34,503 nt of DNA from Lachnospiraceae bacterium (lineage in GTDB: Bacteria; Bacillota; Clostridia; Lachnospirales; Lachnospiraceae): contig JAFLSZ010000012.1 in NCBI GenBank assembly GCA_022510665.1, positions 1 to 34,503 on the forward strand, written 5' to 3'. Within the stretch, counting starts at the first letter, position 1. The number at the start of each line of letters is the position of its first letter. Below the pieces are notes generated by a model that saw nothing but the letters and a program-made list of their open reading frames with translations, did not search any database and was not told the origin of the DNA. Shown here in pieces: positions 8,647 to 20,028 of this stretch. The position numbers were made by a program, and so were the translations under genes.

Positions 8647-8673
8647 CAAAAAAGCACTCAATAAATGAATGCT
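8647..8673 (-). terminator. Intrinsic terminator after tRNA-Glu
   Basis: Minus-strand agcattcatttattgagtgct + TTTTTT. Confidence 0.7.
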
Positions 8674-8712
8674 TCTTCGGGGTTGGGCTGTATAAAAAAA
8701 ATTAACAACTAA

Positions 8713-8784
8713 CAGCTCGTAGCGGAATCGAACCGCTGTTTTCGCCGTGAGAGGGCGACGTCTTGACCGCTTGACCAACGAGCC
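8713..8784 (-). tRNA. tRNA-Glu (CTC)
   Basis: Minus-strand ggctcgttggtcaagcggtcaagacgtcgccCTCtcacggcgaaaacagcggttcgattccgctacgagctg. Cloverleaf intact; anticodon loop CTCTCAC; GGTTCGATTCC T-arm; no encoded CCA. Acceptor closes with a G1-U72 wobble. Confidence 0.92.
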
Positions 8785-8898
8785 ATAACTTACAAAAGTG
8801 ATTATACAACACGTCTCTCAAAATTGCAAGCTATTTTTTAATTTTTCTTAAAGTTCGACACTTTATGTAATTGTATTTGCATTTCCTGTTCCCATGCC

Positions 8899-11800
8899 CT
8901 ACATCGAAAATAAATCCATTAAAGACATCTGGTTCGATTCCGGAATATTGCCTAACAGACCTAAATCTCCCATCTGGTCGGTAATCGTCTGGCTGACCTT
9001 ACAGCGTATCCGAAAATCGTCTTTGGAAAGGAACGGTCCGTCCTTTGCCGCCTCTTCTATCTGTTCCGCCGCTTTCTCGCCGACGCCTTCAATGCTGTCC
9101 AGAGATGCCATCAGCTTTCCGTCAATAATCTGAAACGCATGTGCTTTCACCTTGAAAATGTCAATCGGCATAAAATCAAACCCCCTTGCGTACATCTCCT
9201 GCACAAGTTTCATATTGCCGTAAGTTTCTTCATCTTTCTGGGTAGCCGTCTTTGTTTCTATTTTTCGTTTTACTTCTTTCATGTTGCGCTCCAAAACATC
9301 TTTTCCGAGGCACATGATTTCATAATTAAACGACTTTGCGCGGATACCGAAAAACGCCGCATAATAGGCAAGCGGATAATAAATCTTAAAGTAACCCACA
9401 CGGAACGCCATCATAACATACGCGCAGGCGTGCGCCTTCGGGAACATATACTTGATTTGCTTGCAGGACCAGATATACCAGTCGGGAACCCCTTTCTCAA
9501 TCATAGCTTCTTCCATCTCCGGAGTCAGGCCTTTCCCTTTTCGTACACTTTCCATAATTTTAAAGGCAAGACCGTTTTCCAATCCCTGATAAATCAGGTA
9601 CGTCATAATCCCGTCTCTGGTAGAAATCGCGTTGGAAAGGGTACACTTTCCTTCCTGAATCAATATCTGTACATTATTACTCCATACATCCGTACCGTGG
9701 GAAAGTCCCGAAATTCGGATCATGTCCGTAAAGTTTTGAGGCTTGGTATCGCGTAACATCTGCATAACAAAGTCCGTTCCGAGCTCCGGAAGCCCGAGAC
9801 TTCCCAAGTCGCACCCGTCGATATCTTCCGGTTTGATTCCAAGCGCCTCGGTGGACGAAAACAGGGATATGATATTTTTATCGTCCAACGGTATCGTCTT
9901 TGCATCCACACCCGTCAAATCTTCCAGACGCCGTATCATTGTCGGGTCATCGTGTCCGAGAATATCAAGTTTAAGCAGGTTGTGGTCGATAGAATGGTAA
10001 TCAAAGTGGGTGGTTACCGTCTTTGACGTCATATCGTTCGCCGGACGCTGCACCGGCGTAAACTTATAAATCTCATGGCCGAGCGGCAATACGATAATTC
10101 CTCCCGGATGCTGGCCGGTAGAACGCCTTACGCCGATACAGCCGGACGAAATCCGCTCAACCTCCGCTTTCCGCATCGTTATCCCGTGTTCTTCGTTGTA
10201 TTTTAACACATATCCGTAGGCAGTCTTTTCCGCGAGGGTCGCAATGGTTCCCGCCCGGAACGTCTGCCCTTTTCCGAAAATAACCTCGGTGTAGTCGTGG
10301 GCCTTTGCCTGATATTCACCGGAAAAATTCAGGTCGATATCCGGCTCTTTATCCCCGTAAAAACCAAGGAACGTTTCAAACGGAATGTCGTGTCCGTCTT
10401 TTATGAGAGGCTTCCCACAGTTCGGGCAGATACGGTCCGGCATATCGCAGCCGGACAGGCCTTCTTTCTGGCACGCCGAAACTTCCTCGGAATCAAAATC
10501 CGAGAAAAAGCAGTCGGGACAATAGTAATGTGCGGGCAGCGGATTTACTTCGGTAATTCCTGCCATCGTCGCTACAAAAGAAGAACCTACCGAACCCCGG
10601 GAGCCTACCAGATATCCGTCTTCGTTTGATTTCCAAACAAGTTTCTGCGCAATAATATACATTACCGCAAAACCGTTCTTAATAATGGAAGTCAGCTCAT
10701 GCTCCAGACGCTGCTCCACGATTTCGGGCAGCGGGTTTCCGTACATGGAATAGGCCTTATCGTAACAAATCTTACGGAGCGTCTTGTCGGAATCCTCAAT
10801 GACCGGCGGACATTTATCCGGATGAACCGGAGAAACCCGTTCAATCATTGCGGCAATCTTTTCCGGATTGTCCAGTACCACTTCTTCTGCCTTTTTCCGC
10901 CCGAGATAAGAAAACTCCTCTAACATTTCCTCCGTGGTACGAAAATAAAGAGGCGCTTGCTTGTCCGCGTCCGCAAACCCTTTACAGGACATAATAATCC
11001 GCCGGTAAACCTCGTCTTCCGGGTTTAAAAAATGCACGTCGCAGGTAGCCGCCACCGGCTTATTATATTCTTCTCCCAGTGCAATAATTTTTTTATTAAT
11101 GGCAATCAAATCTTCGTCGGATTTGATATTTTCGTGCTTTTCGTCCTCAATCATAAAACGGTTGTTGCCGAGAGGCTGTATTTCATAATAATCGTAAAAC
11201 TCACACAAACGCTCAATTTCATTTTGCGGCGATTCTCTCAAAATCGCCTGATACAGCTCTCCCGCCTCACAGGCCGAGCCGATGAGCAGCCCTTCCCTGT
11301 TTTCCAAAAACAGGCTCTTTGGAATCCGCGGCCGTCTCGCAAAATAATCAATATGGGAAAGGGAAATCAGACGATACAAATTCACCCGTCCCGTTTCGTT
11401 TCTGCAGAGAATTATCGCGTGATACGTCGGCATCTTTTTAATCATTTCCGGCGTCGGCTTACAGATATCGTTGATTTCATCCAAAGTAACGGCATCCCGC
11501 CCCTTTAACATGGAAAGGAATTTTACGAAAATGTCCGCCGTCGCTTTCGCATCATCCACGGCACGGTGATGGTTTTCCAGGGATACCCCGAGTTCTCTTG
11601 CCACGACATCCAGTTTAAAGCGGCTAAGTCCCGGCAAAAGGGCGCGTGCAAGCCCCACCGTATCAATTACCGTAAAGTCAAAGGGAAGGCCTAACTGTTC
11701 CGCGTTTGTGCGGATAAAACCCGTGTCAAAGGACGCGTTATGGGCAACCAATGTACAGCCGTTACAAAACTCCAGAAACTGCGGCAGAATTTCCGTAATC

Positions 11801-13440
11801 TCCGGAGAATCCATTACCATAGAATCCTTGATTCCGGTCAATTCTTCAATCCGCGGCGGAATCGGCACCTTTGGGTCTACAAATGTCGAATAACGGTCCG
11901 TAATTGTCCCGTTCTCGACTTTTACCGCTCCGATTTCAATAATCTTATCCCTCTTTGCCCCGAAACCGGTAGTTTCGATATCAAATACGACAAAACCGCT
12001 GTCCAAAGACTGCCCTTTGCTGTTTCGTACCGGCTCTAACACGTCGTCTACCAAATACGCTTCCACGCCGTAAATAATTTTAAAATCTTTGGCGCGCTGC
12101 ATTTTTTCCTCATCATCTTTATAATCTTTCGGATTGATGGCATGGTTTACTTCCGGAAATGCCTGCACTACGCCGTGGTCCGTAACCGCAACCGCAGGCA
12201 TTCCCCACTCAAACGCAGTCTTTACAAGGACCGACGGCTCTACCACCGCATCCATATCGCTCATTTTCGTATGGGCGTGCAGTTCAATCCGCTTGCGTTC
12301 GCTGGTATCCATGCGCTTTTTGGTAAAATCTTTAATATTTTTTATGCCGTAAATCACGCCGACGGAAACTTCTTTTTCATAGGTATCAAACAAAGCCTGT
12401 CCCTTTAACAAAACAAACTTTCCTTCCTTTAAATGCTCCCGCAGCGTCTCCGCTTCTTCTTTGCGCACAAACAGTTTCGCGCTGATGGAATCGGTAAAAT
12501 CCGTAATCTGAAACAGAAACAGGAATTTTTCGTTCCGTAACTCCCGCTCCTCCGTTTTAAGAATTTTTCCGCGAATCAGACAATCCCCGAATCCGTCCGA
12601 AACTTCGGAAATCGGGATTAACTCTCCGTCAAACGGCTTTCCGTAGAAAATGTCCGGGTCGTCCGGCAATTTCTTTTTCGGGGTATAATTATTCCGCTCA
12701 AACTTTTTGAAATCGGCCTTTTCCGTCTTTTCGCCCTTTGCCGCTCCTTTTTTCGCCTGACTTTTTTCCTCTTTTGCTCCCTCTTTTCCCGTTGCATCTG
12801 CCGCGGCTTCCTGCCGATTATCCGCTGCGTTTTCCTCCGCTTCCGCATTATCGTCCGTTTCCGCCGGAATTACGCCCATGCTGCGGAGTTTTTCTTTTGA
12901 GAAAAATTCATATACCGGCTTTGAAGACACGGTTTCCTCTTCCTCTGTTTTCTCAAACTCATTTACTACCTGAAGAGGCACTTCAAAGCGTGCCAAAAAG
13001 AGCTCCTCGATACAGCTCTTTACTTCCTCTCCGATATGCCGGTTAATAAACGTATCTTCCGTTTTGATATGAAGTTCCTGCCCCGAGACAGAAATTCCGG
13101 CACGCTGTAAAAAACCGGAGTACAACCGGCTTTTCGCGGAAAGTTCTTCGTATAAGGACTCCCGGTAATGCTCCCAGATAGACTCTGTCGTATACTGGGA
13201 AGACAGCCGGTAGTGTTCCGCGAGCGCCGCGTGCTTATCCATGCCGGAAAAAAACTGCTGGTTTAACACCTTGTTCAACTGCTGTAAATCGCGAAAAGCA
13301 AAAAGCCGTTCGCTTAAAATATGTACCGTCACTTCCTTCGAACTGCGGGAAGCGGTAAGCTTTAATACTTCCGTCTCCCCAAACACCCGACGTAACTCCT
13401 CCGGCACATTCACCGAATCAAACACTTCAAACAGCCGCAT
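8899..13440 (-). CDS. polC: DNA polymerase III alpha subunit, Gram-positive PolC type
   Basis: 1513 aa; PHP domain ([17 protein letters not shown]), embedded exonuclease ([11 protein letters not shown]), C-family polymerase motifs. Confidence 0.98.
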   Translation of the reverse strand: MRLFEVFDSVNVPEELRRVFGETEVLKLTASRSSKEVTVHILSERLFAFRDLQQLNKVLNQQFFSGMDKHAALAEHYRLSSQYTTESIWEHYRESLYEELSAKSRLYSGFLQRAGISVSGQELHIKTEDTFINRHIGEEVKSCIEELFLARFEVPLQVVNEFEKTEEEETVSSKPVYEFFSKEKLRSMGVIPAETDDNAEAEENAADNRQEAAADATGKEGAKEEKSQAKKGAAKGEKTEKADFKKFERNNYTPKKKLPDDPDIFYGKPFDGELIPISEVSDGFGDCLIRGKILKTEERELRNEKFLFLFQITDFTDSISAKLFVRKEEAETLREHLKEGKFVLLKGQALFDTYEKEVSVGVIYGIKNIKDFTKKRMDTSERKRIELHAHTKMSDMDAVVEPSVLVKTAFEWGMPAVAVTDHGVVQAFPEVNHAINPKDYKDDEEKMQRAKDFKIIYGVEAYLVDDVLEPVRNSKGQSLDSGFVVFDIETTGFGAKRDKIIEIGAVKVENGTITDRYSTFVDPKVPIPPRIEELTGIKDSMVMDSPEITEILPQFLEFCNGCTLVAHNASFDTGFIRTNAEQLGLPFDFTVIDTVGLARALLPGLSRFKLDVVARELGVSLENHHRAVDDAKATADIFVKFLSMLKGRDAVTLDEINDICKPTPEMIKKMPTYHAIILCRNETGRVNLYRLISLSHIDYFARRPRIPKSLFLENREGLLIGSACEAGELYQAILRESPQNEIERLCEFYDYYEIQPLGNNRFMIEDEKHENIKSDEDLIAINKKIIALGEEYNKPVAATCDVHFLNPEDEVYRRIIMSCKGFADADKQAPLYFRTTEEMLEEFSYLGRKKAEEVVLDNPEKIAAMIERVSPVHPDKCPPVIEDSDKTLRKICYDKAYSMYGNPLPEIVEQRLEHELTSIIKNGFAVMYIIAQKLVWKSNEDGYLVGSRGSVGSSFVATMAGITEVNPLPAHYYCPDCFFSDFDSEEVSACQKEGLSGCDMPDRICPNCGKPLIKDGHDIPFETFLGFYGDKEPDIDLNFSGEYQAKAHDYTEVIFGKGQTFRAGTIATLAEKTAYGYVLKYNEEHGITMRKAEVERISSGCIGVRRSTGQHPGGIIVLPLGHEIYKFTPVQRPANDMTSKTVTTHFDYHSIDHNLLKLDILGHDDPTMIRRLEDLTGVDAKTIPLDDKNIISLFSSTEALGIKPEDIDGCDLGSLGLPELGTDFVMQMLRDTKPQNFTDMIRISGLSHGTDVWSNNVQILIQEGKCTLSNAISTRDGIMTYLIYQGLENGLAFKIMESVRKGKGLTPEMEEAMIEKGVPDWYIWSCKQIKYMFPKAHACAYVMMAFRVGYFKIYYPLAYYAAFFGIRAKSFNYEIMCLGKDVLERNMKEVKRKIETKTATQKDEETYGNMKLVQEMYARGFDFMPIDIFKVKAHAFQIIDGKLMASLDSIEGVGEKAAEQIEEAAKDGPFLSKDDFRIRCKVSQTITDQMGDLGLLGNIPESNQMSLMDLFSM

Positions 13441-14485
13441 ATGCCTCGATCTCCTCCTTTAATGCCGAAAGCAGTTCGCTCTCCGGCACTTTACGGACAA
13501 TTTCACCCTTTCGGAAAACCAGACCTTCGCCCGTACCTCCCGCAATTCCGAGGTCCGCTTCCCTTGCTTCTCCCGGTCCGTTTACCGCACACCCCATCAC
13601 CGCGACTTTAATCGGCAGGTCGTACCCTGCCGCCATGGCTTCCACCTGTTCCGCGAGTCCGATTAAATCAATTTTCGTTCTGCCGCAGGTCGGACAGGAT
13701 ACCACTTCAATCCCGCCCTTTCGCAGACCGAGCGTACGCAGAATTAATTTTGCCGTCACAACTTCTTCCACCGGCGGCGCCGTAAGAGATACCCGAACGG
13801 TATCGCCGATGCCTTGGGACAAAATCATGCCAAGCCCGAGAGAAGACTTAATATTACCGGAACGAAGCGTACCGGCTTCCGTAATTCCTACATGAAGCGG
13901 ATAATCCGTCCGCTTTGCGATTAGTTCATGCGCTTTTACGCACATCATCACGTCGGAAGATTTAATACTGATTACAATATCAGAAAAATCACACTGCTCT
14001 AACATCGCAACCTTATCCAGCGCGCTTTCCACAAGGCCTTCCGCCGTTACGCCGCCGTATTTTTCAAGAAAAGGCTTCTCTAAAGAGCCGCTGTTTACCC
14101 CTACACGAATCGGAATACCACGGCTTTTTGCCGCTTCCGCTACCGCACGCACCCGCTCCGCTCCTCCGATATTTCCCGGATTGATACGGATTTTGTCCGC
14201 GCCGTATTGGATTGCCGCCAGCGCCAGACGATAATCAAAATGAATATCCGCCACAAGCGGAATCGTAATCTGCTTTTTTATCTCAGCCAGCGCCTTGGCC
14301 GCCTCCATCGTCGGTACGGCACAGCGGATAATCTCACAGCCGGCTGCGGTAAGCTCCCGAATCTGGGCCGTTGTCGCCGCGACATCTTCGGTTTTTGTAT
14401 TCGTCATGGACTGAATCGCGACAGGCGCGCCGCCTCCGATTGTAACGTTTCCGATACGAACCGCCTTTGTTTGTTTCCGTTCCAT
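13427..14485 (-). CDS. ispG: 4-hydroxy-3-methylbut-2-en-1-yl diphosphate synthase
   Basis: 352 aa; [37 protein letters not shown] motifs. 3' end overlaps the polC start. Confidence 0.97.
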   Translation of the reverse strand: MERKQTKAVRIGNVTIGGGAPVAIQSMTNTKTEDVAATTAQIRELTAAGCEIIRCAVPTMEAAKALAEIKKQITIPLVADIHFDYRLALAAIQYGADKIRINPGNIGGAERVRAVAEAAKSRGIPIRVGVNSGSLEKPFLEKYGGVTAEGLVESALDKVAMLEQCDFSDIVISIKSSDVMMCVKAHELIAKRTDYPLHVGITEAGTLRSGNIKSSLGLGMILSQGIGDTVRVSLTAPPVEEVVTAKLILRTLGLRKGGIEVVSCPTCGRTKIDLIGLAEQVEAMAAGYDLPIKVAVMGCAVNGPGEAREADLGIAGGTGEGLVFRKGEIVRKVPESELLSALKEEIEAYAAV

Positions 14486-14499
14486 TCCGGGTACACCTC

Positions 14500-15804
14500 C
14501 TACGAGAAGAACACGTTTTTTATATCATTAAACAGTAAAAATACCATAAGCAGCATTAACAATACCATGCCGATAAAATGCACCATTCCCTCTTTTTCAC
14601 GGTCAACCGGCTTTCCGCGTACAACCTCAATCGCACAAAACAACAGCTTTCCGCCGTCTAACGCCGGAATCGGAAGCAGGTTCATAACGCCTAAATTTGC
14701 ACTCAAAAGCACCGTAATATAGAGCAGATTTAATACGGTATCTTTTACGCCGTATTCCACGGAAGCCTCGTAAGTATCGCCGATAGCATCCACAATCGCC
14801 ACCGCGCTTCCGATTTCGTTGGACTTTAATTTTCCGGTTACAAGACGGCTAAGTCCTCTTGCCGTTTCCACAATCCAGTATTTTACTTCCGAGAAAGAAT
14901 AACGGACGGCCTGAAACGCCGTGGCGTCCTCTCTGGCAAGATTATAGGCAAACCCCAGAGAATATCCCATGGAAACAAACTGCGGCGTCACCGCAACCGT
15001 CATTTCCTCCCCGTTTCTTACATAAGTCACATTAATTTCTTCTCCGGTAAGAGGCTTTTGGTCAAAATAAGCCATCAGCTCGCCGCCTGTCTTTATCTTG
15101 GTATCATCAATGCCCGTAATGACATCGCCCGCCAAAAGCCCCGCAGCCGCTATCGGATATCCTTCCGATACTTCCAGCACTTCCGCCTTACCGGTTTCCG
15201 TCCCGGAATAAGTAAACCCGAGCAGATATCTGCTGTACTGCGCAGGCGTAACGGCAATCTTTACTTTCTTTCCGTTCCGCCTTACCGTAAGCGTTACCGG
15301 TTTTTCGGAAAGGGTATGGTAATCTAAATACCCCTGTACTTCCCTTCCCAGAGAAATACCGGAATGATTTATCTTTGTAATGATATCCCCCTCCAACAAT
15401 CCGGCTTCCGCCGCAGGGCCGCCTTTGGTGACACCGGTCACTTTTGCAGGGTCATATCCCGCTACGCCGATGATAATAACCGAAAACAGAAACGCAAGAA
15501 TAAAGTTAAAGCCCGGCCCGGCAAACAATACCGCAATACGCTGCCATACGTTTTTCGCGTAGAAGGACTTTTCGTTATTCATATTCTGGTCTTCGTTTTC
15601 GCCAAGCATCATGCAGGCGCCGCCGATTGGCAGAAGACGCACCGAAAACTGGGTGCCGAAGGCGTGGAAACCGCAGAGCCTCGGACCCATGCCGATGGAA
15701 AAATCCAACACTTCAATACCGTTGACCCGAGCCAAAATAAAGTGTCCCAGCTCATGTATTAAAATAATAATTCCGAAAATTAAAATTGCAACAACAATTC
15801 TCAT
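14500..15804 (-). CDS. rseP: RIP metalloprotease RseP/RasP (site-2 protease) with two PDZ-like segments
   Basis: HELGHF zinc motif, [11 protein letters not shown] motif, two PDZ-like repeats ([38 protein letters not shown]). Confidence 0.95.
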   Translation of the reverse strand: MRIVVAILIFGIIILIHELGHFILARVNGIEVLDFSIGMGPRLCGFHAFGTQFSVRLLPIGGACMMLGENEDQNMNNEKSFYAKNVWQRIAVLFAGPGFNFILAFLFSVIIIGVAGYDPAKVTGVTKGGPAAEAGLLEGDIITKINHSGISLGREVQGYLDYHTLSEKPVTLTVRRNGKKVKIAVTPAQYSRYLLGFTYSGTETGKAEVLEVSEGYPIAAAGLLAGDVITGIDDTKIKTGGELMAYFDQKPLTGEEINVTYVRNGEEMTVAVTPQFVSMGYSLGFAYNLAREDATAFQAVRYSFSEVKYWIVETARGLSRLVTGKLKSNEIGSAVAIVDAIGDTYEASVEYGVKDTVLNLLYITVLLSANLGVMNLLPIPALDGGKLLFCAIEVVRGKPVDREKEGMVHFIGMVLLMLLMVFLLFNDIKNVFFS

Positions 15805-15824
15805 ACTTCCTCTTTTCTGCGTTT

Positions 15825-16982
15825 TTAACGCGAATGCTCCCTAATATAGGAATACGTTTCCGCTTCCGTGGAAAGAACCTCCTCCAATGTCGGATTATTG
15901 ATTTTTGTATGTGCATCCATGGCACGTTCCAAAATCTCCGTAATCTCGAGATAACCGATTTTATGCTCCAAAAAAAGCGCAACCGCCATCTCATTGGCCG
16001 CGTTATATACGGCAGGCAGGCTGCCGCCCTCCCGAAACGCATCATATGCCAGAGCCAGCGCACGGAATGTTTCCGTATCCGGCCGGTAAAACTCAATCTT
16101 TTGCAAGTCAAAAAAATTCAAACGCTCCCCGGCCAGACGCAGCCGGTTCGGATAAGTCAGCGCATACTGAATCGGCAGTTTCATATCCGGAACGCCAAGC
16201 TGTGCCAGTACCGCGCCGTCATCAAACTGCACCATGGAATGGATAATGCTCTTTGGCTGCACCACCACTTCAATCTGTTCCGGTGTAAGGGAAAAGAGCC
16301 AGCCCGCTTCCATTACTTCCAACCCTTTGTTAACCAAAGTGGAAGAATCCACGGTAATCTTTTTTCCCATCGCCCAGTTCGGATGCTGCAGGGCTTGTTC
16401 TACTGTAATAGAACGAAGTTCTTCCCTCGTTTTTCCGAAAAAGGGACCGCCGGAAGCCGTCAGGAAAAGCTTTTCCACGCTTTGTTCCCCGGCTCCCTGC
16501 AGACACTGAAATACCGCGGAATGTTCGCTGTCTACCGGAAGCAGCTTTCCTTTGTATTTTTTCACCAACGGCATAATAATATGCCCTGCGGTAACAAGCG
16601 TCTCTTTATTTGCCAAAGCAATTTCTTTTCCTGCTTTAACCGCCGCGACGGTCGGCAGAATGCCAACCATGCCGACAACCGCGTTCACTGTCATATCCGC
16701 GTCTTCTTCACAGGCACAGGCAGTCAGACCGTCCATACCATATACTACTTCCGTAGAATATATATTCCGCAGGCGCAGACGTTCCCGTAATTCTTTTGCG
16801 TCGCTTTCTTTTGTCAGACTGACGAGTTTCGGACGAAACTCCGCTGTCTGCTGCTCTAACAGGGAAAGATTGCTTCCTGCCGCAAGAGCCGTAACCTGAA
16901 ACTCTCCTGCCCGTTCCCTTACGATTTCCAAAGTCTGTGTCCCGATGGAACCGGTGGAACCCAACACTGCTATTTTCTTCAT
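15825..16982 (-). CDS. dxr: 1-deoxy-D-xylulose-5-phosphate reductoisomerase
   Basis: MKKIAVLGSTGSIGTQTLEIV, ANKETLV, PVDSEHSA, PTWNMG-like NWAMGKKITVDSSTLVNKGLEVMEA. Confidence 0.97.
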   Translation of the reverse strand: MKKIAVLGSTGSIGTQTLEIVRERAGEFQVTALAAGSNLSLLEQQTAEFRPKLVSLTKESDAKELRERLRLRNIYSTEVVYGMDGLTACACEEDADMTVNAVVGMVGILPTVAAVKAGKEIALANKETLVTAGHIIMPLVKKYKGKLLPVDSEHSAVFQCLQGAGEQSVEKLFLTASGGPFFGKTREELRSITVEQALQHPNWAMGKKITVDSSTLVNKGLEVMEAGWLFSLTPEQIEVVVQPKSIIHSMVQFDDGAVLAQLGVPDMKLPIQYALTYPNRLRLAGERLNFFDLQKIEFYRPDTETFRALALAYDAFREGGSLPAVYNAANEMAVALFLEHKIGYLEITEILERAMDAHTKINNPTLEEVLSTEAETYSYIREHSR

Positions 16983-17008
16983 AGTAACGATTTCCTTTGC
17001 TTAGTTTC

Positions 17009-17833
17009 CTATGACATAAATATCCGCGCCAGATAATATACCAACGGCGCCGTAAAAATAATGCTGTCAAAGCGGTCCAGAATACCGCCGTGCCCCGGAA
17101 TCAGCTTTCCGTAATCCTTGATTCCGTAATTCCTCTTCATGGCGGAAGCCGCCAGGTCACCGATTTGCGAAACCACCGAAGCGGCAATTCCGATAAAAAC
17201 GAACGGAAGCACCGACACCGTTACGCCGTCCAGCCACTGATTGATACATACCGCGTAAATTCCCGCAATCAGCGCCGTTCCGGCAGCGCCGCCGATACAG
17301 CCTTCGACTGTCTTTTTGGGACTTAACTTCGGAAACGCCTTGTGCTTTCCGAACAGCCTTCCGGCACAGTAGGCACAGGTATCCGAGCCCCATGTGCCGA
17401 TAAACACAAGCCAAAGCAAAAACAGCCCGTTTTCTTCCGCGCGGATACGGTACAAAAAGGAAAGCAGCACCGCGGCATATATAAATCCTGCATAAGAGGC
17501 AAACACCTCTTTTGCCGAAAACTTAGGATACGTAATTACATAAACCGCCATAAACAGCAGCAGCGCAAGAACGGCAAGCGCATCTGCCGCTCCCGTTTTT
17601 CCGAAAAACAGCAGACCGTCAAACACAAGGCACAGGCCCCATCCCGTATAAAACAACAGGCTTTTTTCCATGGAAAGCATCCGGTAAAACTCAAAAATAC
17701 CGAGCAGGGAGATTACGGTAACTAACGACCAAAAGACCGGCCCTCCTAAGATTCCGGTCGAAATCACAATCACCAGCAAAACAATTCCGCTTATCAGTCT
17801 TGTAATAAACATGTTACCTCCATCAAACAGCAC
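17009..17833 (-). CDS. cdsA: Phosphatidate cytidylyltransferase
   Basis: Multi-TM, C-terminal signature SQIGDLAASAMKRNYGIKDYGKLIPGHGGILDRFDS. Confidence 0.95.
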   Translation of the reverse strand: MLFDGGNMFITRLISGIVLLVIVISTGILGGPVFWSLVTVISLLGIFEFYRMLSMEKSLLFYTGWGLCLVFDGLLFFGKTGAADALAVLALLLFMAVYVITYPKFSAKEVFASYAGFIYAAVLLSFLYRIRAEENGLFLLWLVFIGTWGSDTCAYCAGRLFGKHKAFPKLSPKKTVEGCIGGAAGTALIAGIYAVCINQWLDGVTVSVLPFVFIGIAASVVSQIGDLAASAMKRNYGIKDYGKLIPGHGGILDRFDSIIFTAPLVYYLARIFMS

Positions 17834-17865
17834 GGTTTTAAATCTGTTACCGGCCTGCCTGCGGC

Positions 17866-18567
17866 TTACAGTCCGCCAAACCGCCTGTTTCTGCTTCCGT
17901 AATATCGAATCGCTTCCTCTAAGGCTTTCTTATCAAAATCCGGCCATAACGTATCCATAAAATAAAGCTCCGCATAAGCGGACTGCCACATAAGGAAATT
18001 AGAAAGGCGCTGTTCTCCGCTCGTGCGGATAATCAGATCCGGGTCCGGAATTTCCGCCGTATCCAAAGAACGGCTGATATCCTCCGTTGTCATATCTTCT
18101 ACGCTCTTTCCCTCCGCGGCAAGCTTTGCTGCGGCCTTTTTCACTGCACGGAGCAATTCGTCCCGCCCCCCGTAATTTAACGCTATCTGAAATTGAAGTC
18201 CGGTATTTTCTGCAGATACCTCCTCCAAATGTTTTATCGATGTAATCATATCTTCCGGCAATACCGAATAATCGCCGATAATCCGCACACGCATATTATT
18301 GTCCGCACACTGCTTGACCGCGTCCTTTAAATACCCCCGAAGAATCTTCATCAAAGCGTCGATTTCTTCTTTCGGGCGGGACCAGTTCTCCGTGGAAAAA
18401 GCATACACCGTTAAATATTTTACTCCGGCCTTCCATGCCTCTTCACATATTTTCCGGACTGCCTTACTTCCCTGAGAGTGACCTACATTGCGGGGCATTC
18501 CGCGCTTTTTCGCCCACCTTCCGTTTCCGTCCATAATAATCGCAATATGCTGCGGAACTATTTCCAT
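17866..18567 (-). CDS. uppS: Isoprenyl transferase (undecaprenyl diphosphate synthase)
   Basis: HIAIIMDGNGRWAKKRG, YAFSTENWSRP, DLIIRTSGEQRLSNFLMWQSAYAELYF. Confidence 0.97.
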   Translation of the reverse strand: MEIVPQHIAIIMDGNGRWAKKRGMPRNVGHSQGSKAVRKICEEAWKAGVKYLTVYAFSTENWSRPKEEIDALMKILRGYLKDAVKQCADNNMRVRIIGDYSVLPEDMITSIKHLEEVSAENTGLQFQIALNYGGRDELLRAVKKAAAKLAAEGKSVEDMTTEDISRSLDTAEIPDPDLIIRTSGEQRLSNFLMWQSAYAELYFMDTLWPDFDKKALEEAIRYYGSRNRRFGGL

Positions 18568-18642
18568 ATCCCTGTCCCTCCGGCTCTCTTTTTACGAAGT
18601 CTCTCCTGACAACCCCAAAAAAACGCCTGCTAACATAAATTC

Positions 18643-18691
18643 AGGGGAGTCCCAAACCGCTCTTTCACTAAGACCCATCCGGGACACCCCT
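18643..18691 (-). other. Intra-operon hairpin between frr and uppS
   Basis: Minus-strand aggggtgtccc...gggactcccct (11-nt arms, one T-T mismatch) in a ~170-nt intergenic gap. Confidence 0.5.
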
Positions 18692-18737
18692 GTCTCTCCT
18701 ATATTTTGGCTTTCTCAGGCTTGTGCCAAACAATAAA

Positions 18738-19292
18738 TCAGATGGTAAGAATCTCCGAAGACTTTTCCTCGGTCATCTTATCCACTTCCGCGACGAATTT
18801 ATCCGTCATCTTCTGGATTTCATCTTCAATATCCTTCTGCTCATCTTCAGAAACCTCTTTGGCTTTTGCCGCTTTCTTAATAAGGTCATTCGCATCGCGG
18901 CGTATATTACGAATCGCAATTTTAGCGTTCTCGGACTTCTTCTTTACGTCCTTTACCAGTTCCTTACGTCTGTCCTCGGTAAGTTCCGGGAATACCAGAC
19001 GAACCACCTTGCCGTCATTGCTCGGCGTTAAACCCAAATCGGACGCCAGAATCGCCTTTTCGATTTCCTTAATCATCTTTGCTTCCCACGGCTGAATCTG
19101 AATAATCCTTGCTTCCGGTATGGAAACATTCGCAACTGCCTGAATTGCAGACGGAGTACCGTAATAGTCTACTTTTATCTTATCCAGCACATGCGGATTC
19201 GCACGGCCCGCACGTATTGTCGTATACTCCTCACGCAGCGCGTCCAGGGACTTCTGCATCTTTGTCTCAAACGGTGTCAGTCTCTCATTCAT
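18738..19292 (-). CDS. frr: Ribosome recycling factor
   Basis: 184 aa; RAGRANPHVLDKIKVDYYGTP, ...RKELVKDVKKKSENAKIAIRNIRRDAND. Confidence 0.97.
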   Translation of the reverse strand: MNERLTPFETKMQKSLDALREEYTTIRAGRANPHVLDKIKVDYYGTPSAIQAVANVSIPEARIIQIQPWEAKMIKEIEKAILASDLGLTPSNDGKVVRLVFPELTEDRRKELVKDVKKKSENAKIAIRNIRRDANDLIKKAAKAKEVSEDEQKDIEDEIQKMTDKFVAEVDKMTEEKSSEILTI

Positions 19293-19312
19293 TGTTCTTC
19301 TCTCCTCTTGCT

Positions 19313-20014
19313 TTATGGCGTAACGGTTGTACCTATCGGCTCGCCTTTGGCCGCCTTTACAATTCCGTTTTCCTCATTTAATGAAAAGATAAATAACGGA
19401 ACTTTGTGTTCCATGCACATAACGGTTGCCGTCATGTCCAGAATCTTTAACTTGCGTTCCAAAACCTCCTCAAAGGATATGGTATCAAAGCGCTTCGCCG
19501 ACGGATTCTCTTTCGGGTCGCTGTCATATACACCGTCAACGGCACGCGCCATTAAAATTACATCGGTCTCTAACTCGACCGCGTAAAGCGCCGTTGCCGT
19601 ATCGGTGGAAAACAACGGATGCCCCGTTCCGCCCGCAAGAAAAACCACTTTTCCCGCGTTTAAAGCCTCTACTGCCTTATCCTTTGTAAACAGCTCCGTA
19701 AAACTTCCGCACTCAAACGGTGTGAACACTGCCGTTTTCATCCCGCAGAAACGGAAAATCTCGGACACATAAATGCAGTTCATTACCGTCGCAAGGGTTC
19801 CGATATGATCCGCCTTAATACGGTCAATGGTTTCGGAACTTCTGCCGCGCCAGAAATTGCCGCCGCCGATTACTACCGCAACCTGAATACCTGCGTCCGC
19901 CAGCTCTTTTACCTGCTTTCCGACCGCCATACAGGTCGCTTCGTCAAAACCGGTTTTCTTCTCTCCGGCAAGCGCCTCGCCGCTTAATTTTAACAATACT
20001 CTTTTATATGCCAT
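19313..20014 (-). CDS. pyrH: UMP kinase
   Basis: KRVLLKLSGEALAG, VVIGGGNFWRGR, ATVMNCIY, AGGTGHPLFSTDTATAL. Confidence 0.97.
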   Translation of the reverse strand: MAYKRVLLKLSGEALAGEKKTGFDEATCMAVGKQVKELADAGIQVAVVIGGGNFWRGRSSETIDRIKADHIGTLATVMNCIYVSEIFRFCGMKTAVFTPFECGSFTELFTKDKAVEALNAGKVVFLAGGTGHPLFSTDTATALYAVELETDVILMARAVDGVYDSDPKENPSAKRFDTISFEEVLERKLKILDMTATVMCMEHKVPLFIFSLNEENGIVKAAKGEPIGTTVTP

Positions 20015-20028
20015 AGCGCCCTCGTGTA

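Noticed and set aside
12618-12870. Ala/Glu/Lys-rich stretch in PolC ([42 protein letters not shown]) as an inserted element
   Set aside because: It is in frame, low complexity, and sits between the N-terminal domain and the OB domain, where linker length normally varies.
15786-16790. 334-aa plus-strand ORF, and similar long plus-strand ORFs such as 4765-5283, 11032-11508 and 9139-9756
   Set aside because: All lie antisense to confidently assigned genes (dxr, alaS, polC), have low-complexity or implausible composition, and lack recognisable domains or SD sites.
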